NCBI RefSeq assembly: GCF_009909185.1
Contig: NZ_JAAAMV010000001.1
Span: 806,001-870,000, forward strand
Source: Paenibacillus glycinis
GTDB lineage: Bacteria; Bacillota; Bacilli; Paenibacillales; Paenibacillaceae
DNA: 64,000 nt
Reading direction: 5' to 3'
Under the pieces are notes generated by a model, which searched no databases, had not been told where the DNA came from, and saw only the letters and a list, made by a program, of their open reading frames with translations. Below are positions 58,852 through 64,000 of the stretch, piece after piece (within the stretch, counting starts at the first letter, position 1; every line of letters begins with the position of its first letter). The position numbers were made by a program, and so were the translations under genes.

Positions 58852-61800
58852 CTATCGAATACGATTCGAAGCTTGAAGCAGGTCATGGATGACTTTCGCG
58901 GCCGCTTCGCGCGTAGCAGGATCGGATGGATGGAAGTAGTAGCTCCCCTTCGTTTCGACGCCCTTCATCAGACCTGCATCGGTGACGATTCGAATGCTCT
59001 CCTTCGCATATGCGCCAAACTTCGCAGCGTCGGCATAGGCATGGGAATTGCTTGAAGTCGGCGCCTGCAAGCCGGCGAGCTTCAATGACCTTGCCAGCAT
59101 GACGCTCAAATCTTGGCGCGTCATGATTGCGTTCGGGTTGAATACGCCATTCTCGCCCGTAACAAGCCCGGCCGCATATGCCGTCGCCACGTCGGAAGCG
59201 AACCAGTCACCGCTCTTCACGTCGTCAAATGGAGCCGCCGCCGCTTGCGCCGATAAACCAAGCGCACGAACGAGCATGGACGCGAACTGCGCGCGCGTAA
59301 CGTTCGCTTTTGGCGAGAACGTACTCGCTGTCGTACCATTCACCAGGAATTTCTCCGCAAGCGATTGAATTTGATCCTGCGCCCAGGACTTGTCGATATC
59401 CGTAAACGCCGCTTGTCTGATGGCCGCAGCATAAACAGAGAAGCCCGGACGACGAATCGTCGCAAGGGATGCGCCATCAGCCGTTGTCGTCATCTTCGCA
59501 GGAACCGGATTGACTATGCCGTTCTCCAGATAAAGCGCGCCGGCATGACTTGCGTCGATTCCACCGTCGATAAGGAACGATCTTGCCGCTGCTTCGTCCG
59601 CTTTCAGTTTCAACGGCGTTGACACGCCGTTGCTTGCTGCGCTCGCTTCGAAGACATACGGCGTTCCAAGAACGGCCGCGCCTTTCACTTGCTTCTCAAA
59701 CTCGGCTTTGCCTTCTTCGTCCTGCTTAATCGTCAAGACGAGATCCGCGCCGGCTGCGGCTTGTTCGATTGCCGATAACGGCAAGGCAATTGCCGCCTCG
59801 TTCCACGCGAAGACAATCGCGCCCGTCAGAGCCGCTTCTTTTAATTTCCCGACTTGATCCGCGCGAAGCGTCAATTGAGCGGCATTCGCTTCGTGGGAAG
59901 CCGCTCCGATTAGCAACGCAACGGACGACTTCGCCTCTTGCAGCGCAGCCTGCAGATCTTCATCCTTGACGAATACGGACAATTGCGAAGCTTGCAAACT
60001 CGTTTGAGCATCAAGCTCGATGCTCGCCTGTCCGCTCTCCATGACCGACGAAGCAACTTCCTCGTTATAGGCCGGCTTGACCGGTCCCGGCAAGTTCGGA
60101 TATGGCCCCGTTCCCGTCCCCGTACCCGGGTCTGGCGTTCCTGCGCCAGGTTCTTCGCTCATGTAGAATGTCTTAAAGGCAGCGCTCTGATCGACCAGCT
60201 CCATGTCCTTGTTATAGACGGACCCGATCAGGACAACCTTGTATCGGCCTTCCGGAAGCTGCCGGATCGCGTTATTGCCTGTATCCAAGAAAATTCCTTC
60301 ATTATAAGAACCCGAGAATCCGGAAAGGAAAAAGTCCGACGGAAGCGGATTTAATGCATCCGTCTCTTCGTCCATGTCAAAAGATTCGGCCAGAATGCCT
60401 AATAATCGGTTATTCATATCGTAAATTGCCGCTAATAGATGATTGACTTTGCCTGACGGCAAGGATGCCGTAATATCGATCGGCGCCTCCTTGGACACCT
60501 GCGTACTGCTGATCGCGAAATCTTGGATCATGAAATCGTTGTCTTCCGATTCTTTGCCGACGTGAATGACGAAAGGCAAGTGCAGAGAAGGCTGGCCGGC
60601 GCTTTCCAGCAAAACCTCGCCCTCGTATACGCCGACTTTCGCTTTCGAGCTTGCCGCTGCGCTAAGATTGAATGCCAAGCTGTCGGCTGCGCCGATTTGG
60701 ACGCGATTACCCGAAAGCCCTTCTAGTTTGACCGTGATCGCGCCGGGATCCGGCGTCGGTATGGGATCATGAGGGTCGGAAGTAACCGTTGAATGCATGA
60801 CGACCTTGGCATTATAGGCAACGGATGAATCGGATAAATTCTTAACGCCGAGCGGCTTCTTCACCGCTTCCGCGCCCGGCTGCAGCATGCCAAAGCTCAC
60901 GCTGCTCGCTTCGCCCGGAATCTCGGTCGGGTTCATCTTATTGTCGTAGATCGTAATGGTATCCAGCGATTCAATGATGGCGCGCGTATCAATCGCCCTG
61001 ATTACGTTCACTCGTCCCGCGCCTTGCGAATAAACATCGTATTGCGTACCCTCTTCATTCGAAAGCGTTTCCGCGGTATTGGCAAGCGCCGCGCGAATGT
61101 CCGTCGGCGTCCAATCCGGATGCGCTTGTTTGATAAGCAATGCGAGGCCCGCGACGTGCGGCGTCGCCATGCTCGTGCCGCTCAACTTCGAGTAAGCTTT
61201 ATCATAGTTCGCGCCATAACCGGGCACGGTCGAGAAGATTTGAACGCCCGGGGCCGTCAGATCCGGCTTTATTCCATAATCGCCGTCGGAGTTCGGACCG
61301 CGGGAGCTGAAATCCGCCATCCGATCTCCGGCCAAATCCGAAAATCCGAAGTCTTTCTGCATCGTGAACCGAAAGGCTTGACCGGGATTGTCTCGCAATT
61401 CTCGAGCCAACGCGCGCCCCATCTGACCCGGCATATCGAAGGTCGGCACATAATCATACGTATCTCCCAAGAAAGCGATCGGACCTATCGGACCGTTTCG
61501 GCCGGGGATATCGTCTGCTAGATTAGGCTCGGATAGCTGCTGCGCATTTTGAATCGCATCGCCGTTGAAGATGATGACGGCCTTCGCGCCGTGTTTGGCT
61601 GCTTCTTTCACTTTCTCGTCGAAGGAATAGATGCCGCGAGAAACGAAAACAACTTTACCGGCCACGGAATCATCGTCAAGACCCAAATCCGAATAACTGT
61701 ATTTACCGCCAAGTCCGGCGTACACGCCTTGAATCGGACCCGTACCGAACATTTCGTTGAAGTTCTCTCCTTCCGTCTTCCAAGCCATCAAGCTTAAGCG

Positions 61801-63027
61801 TGCATCTTCCGTCATCGAGCCGACTTCGCTGCGTACGCTGCCCGATACGCGAACGCCGTTGCTCGTAACTGCGCCGACGGAGATCGCGAACGGAGCGGAT
61901 GCCGGCGAGCCCATGGAATAGTAGTACTGCTGCCCCGCGCCGGCGTTGCCATTGGCCACCACCGCGACCACGCCGGCAAGAACGGCGTTGTTCACCGCAA
62001 TGGCGTCGGGGGAAGCCGGATCCTTCTCCAGGTCGCTTCCCAGCGAAAGGTTAATCACGTCCATCTTATCCTCTACGGCATGCTCGATTCCATCGATGAC
62101 TTGGGCGGAAGTACCGCCATCCGGCCCCAGTACTTTATAGGCATATAAGCTAGCTTGATAAGCAACGCCTTTCTGCACGAGATTGGCGTTCGGGTTAGAT
62201 GCCGTACCCGCTATCGTACCGGATACATGAGTGCCGTGGTACGACCCTTCGGAAATATCCGTCGGTAGGTCCTCATAGGGATCGTCGTCCTGATTGATCG
62301 CATCGTAGCCGCCTTCGGCGTAATTGCCCGCGAGGTCGGGATGCAAGTAGTCGATCCCCGTATCGATAACGCCGACCTTCAAGTTCTTGCCCGTCAATCC
62401 GCGTTCCCAAGCATCCAGAACGCCGATCTGCTTCAGCGGGACCGTATCGATAGCCGTAGATCCTGTCGCCGTTTGATAGCTTTCGGGCAGGTCGGCCGGA
62501 TAATAGATCACGTTCGGATGTATGGATTTCACGCCCGGCAGCTTGGCCAGCATCGGGATCTGGTCGGCGCGAACCGTGACCTCCATCCCGTTCAGTACCG
62601 TGTTGAACTTTCGTTCGATCTTCATCGGAATCCGATTCGACTGCGCGCCGCGCACGAACTTGTCCTGCTCGGATTGCACGGCCGCCTCCGTAGATTCCGC
62701 CGCCAACGCCTTGTAGCCAAGCCGGGCCGCATATTGCCCGACGGCAATCGGTTCGCCGCTCAGCTGAATAATGACGCGAATCTCGTTCCTTGAAGCCGTA
62801 TTGATGCTATCGGCCACGTAAGCTGCGCCGGGAGCCGAAGCGGAACTTCTTGCTTCCGGGCCGGCCTCGTTCAATAAACGGCCAGCCTCCTGGATGCTCG
62901 CTTGCGTAATGAATGATTTCTCTCCATGAACGGCATTCGCGACGGGAAGATTCGGAAATGCGAGACTTCCGGCCAACAACGAGACCGTTGCGATCGAAAG
63001 CGGTTTTTTAAGCGGTGATCGTTTCAC
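58852..63027 (-). CDS. Class A SLH-anchored subtilase (active triad)
   Basis: A 1,391-residue surface protease. Signal peptide (ATVSLLAGSLAFPNLPVANA); prodomain (IRVIIQLSGEPIAVGQYA); S8 domain with Asp222 (VGVIDTGIDY), His264 (SYHGTHVSGT), ANGNA oxyanion motif and a catalytic Ser in SGTSMATPHVAG; PA-like insert (AGKVVFVSRGIYSF); Fn3-like domains; a GTPDPGTGTGTG linker; pre-SLH domain; three SLH repeats (FTDIDKSWAQDQI, FDDVKSGDWFASDV, YAKESIRIVTDAGLM). The GTG start is decisive here: the conserved upstream ATG reads ATG AGG TAA. It follows the class B gene by 43 nt, the same spacing as in the third operon, and the two class A proteins look like recent duplicates. Confidence 0.93.
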   Translation of the reverse strand: MKRSPLKKPLSIATVSLLAGSLAFPNLPVANAVHGEKSFITQASIQEAGRLLNEAGPEARSSASAPGAAYVADSINTASRNEIRVIIQLSGEPIAVGQYAARLGYKALAAESTEAAVQSEQDKFVRGAQSNRIPMKIERKFNTVLNGMEVTVRADQIPMLAKLPGVKSIHPNVIYYPADLPESYQTATGSTAIDTVPLKQIGVLDAWERGLTGKNLKVGVIDTGIDYLHPDLAGNYAEGGYDAINQDDDPYEDLPTDISEGSYHGTHVSGTIAGTASNPNANLVQKGVAYQASLYAYKVLGPDGGTSAQVIDGIEHAVEDKMDVINLSLGSDLEKDPASPDAIAVNNAVLAGVVAVVANGNAGAGQQYYYSMGSPASAPFAISVGAVTSNGVRVSGSVRSEVGSMTEDARLSLMAWKTEGENFNEMFGTGPIQGVYAGLGGKYSYSDLGLDDDSVAGKVVFVSRGIYSFDEKVKEAAKHGAKAVIIFNGDAIQNAQQLSEPNLADDIPGRNGPIGPIAFLGDTYDYVPTFDMPGQMGRALARELRDNPGQAFRFTMQKDFGFSDLAGDRMADFSSRGPNSDGDYGIKPDLTAPGVQIFSTVPGYGANYDKAYSKLSGTSMATPHVAGLALLIKQAHPDWTPTDIRAALANTAETLSNEEGTQYDVYSQGAGRVNVIRAIDTRAIIESLDTITIYDNKMNPTEIPGEASSVSFGMLQPGAEAVKKPLGVKNLSDSSVAYNAKVVMHSTVTSDPHDPIPTPDPGAITVKLEGLSGNRVQIGAADSLAFNLSAAASSKAKVGVYEGEVLLESAGQPSLHLPFVIHVGKESEDNDFMIQDFAISSTQVSKEAPIDITASLPSGKVNHLLAAIYDMNNRLLGILAESFDMDEETDALNPLPSDFFLSGFSGSYNEGIFLDTGNNAIRQLPEGRYKVVLIGSVYNKDMELVDQSAAFKTFYMSEEPGAGTPDPGTGTGTGPYPNLPGPVKPAYNEEVASSVMESGQASIELDAQTSLQASQLSVFVKDEDLQAALQEAKSSVALLIGAASHEANAAQLTLRADQVGKLKEAALTGAIVFAWNEAAIALPLSAIEQAAAGADLVLTIKQDEEGKAEFEKQVKGAAVLGTPYVFEASAASNGVSTPLKLKADEAAARSFLIDGGIDASHAGALYLENGIVNPVPAKMTTTADGASLATIRRPGFSVYAAAIRQAAFTDIDKSWAQDQIQSLAEKFLVNGTTASTFSPKANVTRAQFASMLVRALGLSAQAAAAPFDDVKSGDWFASDVATAYAAGLVTGENGVFNPNAIMTRQDLSVMLARSLKLAGLQAPTSSNSHAYADAAKFGAYAKESIRIVTDAGLMKGVETKGSYYFHPSDPATREAAAKVIHDLLQASNRIR

Positions 63028-63070
63028 GTTCAGTTACCTCATTTCGGATCATAATATAAGGCCGTTGCCG

Positions 63071-64000
63071 CTATTTTAAATTTTCGATTTCCAAACCTTC
63101 GATCGTGACCATACGGTTGCTGGACTTCGGATTCGCATCGCCTGCGTGCATGATCCTGATCGTGTGCTGTCCGTCCGATAGATCGCCGGAGGTGAAGACA
63201 GGCACCTGATCCTGCGGCTTCTCGCTGTACAGATCGATCGGCGCTGGCGTTACGGAACGGCCGTCGATCATCACGTTCACTTTACCGCGGTTGTTGCCCC
63301 GCGAAGACCACAGCGTCACTTTCGTGCCATGGAAAGGATATTCCGAGTAGCTGCCCGGCGTCGTCGTATAGAGCTGCGAACCGTCGGCGTATTTCGCGTC
63401 GTATTGAATGACCCATGGACCGGCTTGCGTGGAAGATTTAGCCGTCGGCGATAGGAAGCTGGATACCTTGAAGGCATCCACGTTAAACGCCCAGAATTTT
63501 TCTTCTCCATAACTGATCGTCCGAATCTCAACGGCGTGATGGCCATTCGCGAGTACTTGTCTAAATAAGGACTGCCTAAATTTCGGCTGCTTGCTATATA
63601 AATTCACAAAACCCGCTTGAATGCCATCGATGTAAACCTCTGCGTTTCCTTGATTTTCGTTTGTCGCGCCAATCCATTCAAACAAATTGCCCCTGAATCC
63701 GAATTTGACGGAACCCTGTCCGGTCAGCTGTTTGATGGAGCCGTTCGAGTAATCCGCTCCGGTTACCGTCTGCCAATCGCCCTCGTAAGTCAGGGATGGG
63801 TCGCTGTCCTCGAGCACAACGGATGAATTGCCATTATCCACGTTCAGCGTGTATTGCCCTGCGCCTGCAACGGCGAAGACATTGATATAATAAGTGCCCG
63901 ATTGCGCTGCACGGTACGTGATCGATTCGGCGGATGTGCCCGGCTTCTCGGAATAGGCGACGGCGCCTTCCTTGCCGGCTACGGTCGTTGCCGAAGGATC
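63071..64000 (-). CDS. Class B subtilase homologue, C-terminal part (cut by window edge)
   Basis: The frame is open to the right edge. The visible 309 residues hold the end of a PPC-like domain (AYSEKPGTSAESITYRA, GTYYINVFAVAGAGQYTLNV) and two beta-sandwich modules (LTYEGDWQTVTGADYSNGS; GKVNVMIDGRSVTPAPIDLYS) ending IEGLEIENLK. It is most like the C terminus of the class B protein at 46368-49754, down to the module order. The catalytic region lies outside the window, so activity cannot be judged. The class A gene follows 43 nt later. Confidence 0.9.
   Translation of the reverse strand, partial: DPSATTVAGKEGAVAYSEKPGTSAESITYRAAQSGTYYINVFAVAGAGQYTLNVDNGNSSVVLEDSDPSLTYEGDWQTVTGADYSNGSIKQLTGQGSVKFGFRGNLFEWIGATNENQGNAEVYIDGIQAGFVNLYSKQPKFRQSLFRQVLANGHHAVEIRTISYGEEKFWAFNVDAFKVSSFLSPTAKSSTQAGPWVIQYDAKYADGSQLYTTTPGSYSEYPFHGTKVTLWSSRGNNRGKVNVMIDGRSVTPAPIDLYSEKPQDQVPVFTSGDLSDGQHTIRIMHAGDANPKSSNRMVTIEGLEIENLK

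Overview
The window looks like chromosomal DNA of a GC-rich member of the Paenibacillaceae (Paenibacillus or Cohnella type). The pointers are strong AGGAGG-type ribosome binding sites, frequent TTG and GTG starts, very large S-layer-homology (SLH) surface proteins, a secreted GH85 endoglycosidase and sigma-A promoters. I saw no tRNA, rRNA, CRISPR array, insertion sequence or phage module.

Layout. 1-2.0 kb: end of a secreted RCC1-repeat protein. 2.1-10.5 kb (minus strand): a seven-gene operon made of a family-5 solute-binding lipoprotein, two permeases, two ABC ATPases, a formylglycine-generating enzyme and a Cys-type sulfatase, with a divergent TetR regulator. It reads as an import-and-desulfate pathway. 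11.6-13.1 kb: a LysR and a second TetR regulator. 13.9-33.7 kb: five giant subtilases (two on the plus strand, three on the minus strand). 34.4-38.0 kb: a GH85 endo-beta-N-acetylglucosaminidase. 38.4-40.1 kb: two glycosyltransferases. 41.0-41.9 kb: a secreted ribosome-inactivating protein (RIP; ricin A-chain type). 42.1-49.8 kb: another subtilase pair. 50.8-58.8 kb: housekeeping and stress genes (M20 peptidase, glutathione peroxidase, two alpha/beta hydrolases, DinB, LysR, DJ-1/PfpI, short-chain dehydrogenase). 58.9-64.0 kb: a fourth subtilase pair, cut by the window edge.

The most striking content is the set of nine subtilase genes. They fall into two classes. Class A (four genes, about 1,400 aa) has a PA-domain insert, an intact Asp/His/Ser triad and three C-terminal SLH repeats. 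Class B (five genes, about 1,120-1,260 aa) has a Rossmann-like domain inserted before the catalytic Ser, then a PPC-like domain and two or three beta-sandwich modules, and no SLH. Every A gene has a B gene directly upstream (43-77 nt apart). In three of the four B proteins whose peptidase domain is visible, catalytic and oxyanion residues are replaced (Ser/Glu/Ala; Tyr/Glu/Tyr; Gly/Tyr/Asp/Leu), so they appear to be pseudoproteases. The exception, the B gene at 21784-25515, is intact and lies downstream of an A gene. The three operon promoters I can see carry a GlnR/TnrA-type box (TGTNA-N7-TNACA) at nearly the same place, 22-26 nt after the -10, followed by a leader of about 285-310 nt. All eight subtilase starts in the window are TTG or GTG. 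My inference is a nitrogen-controlled surface proteolysis system in which a dead secreted partner is co-made with each cell-wall-bound active protease. The GH85 enzyme beside it could strip N-glycans from the same glycoprotein substrates.
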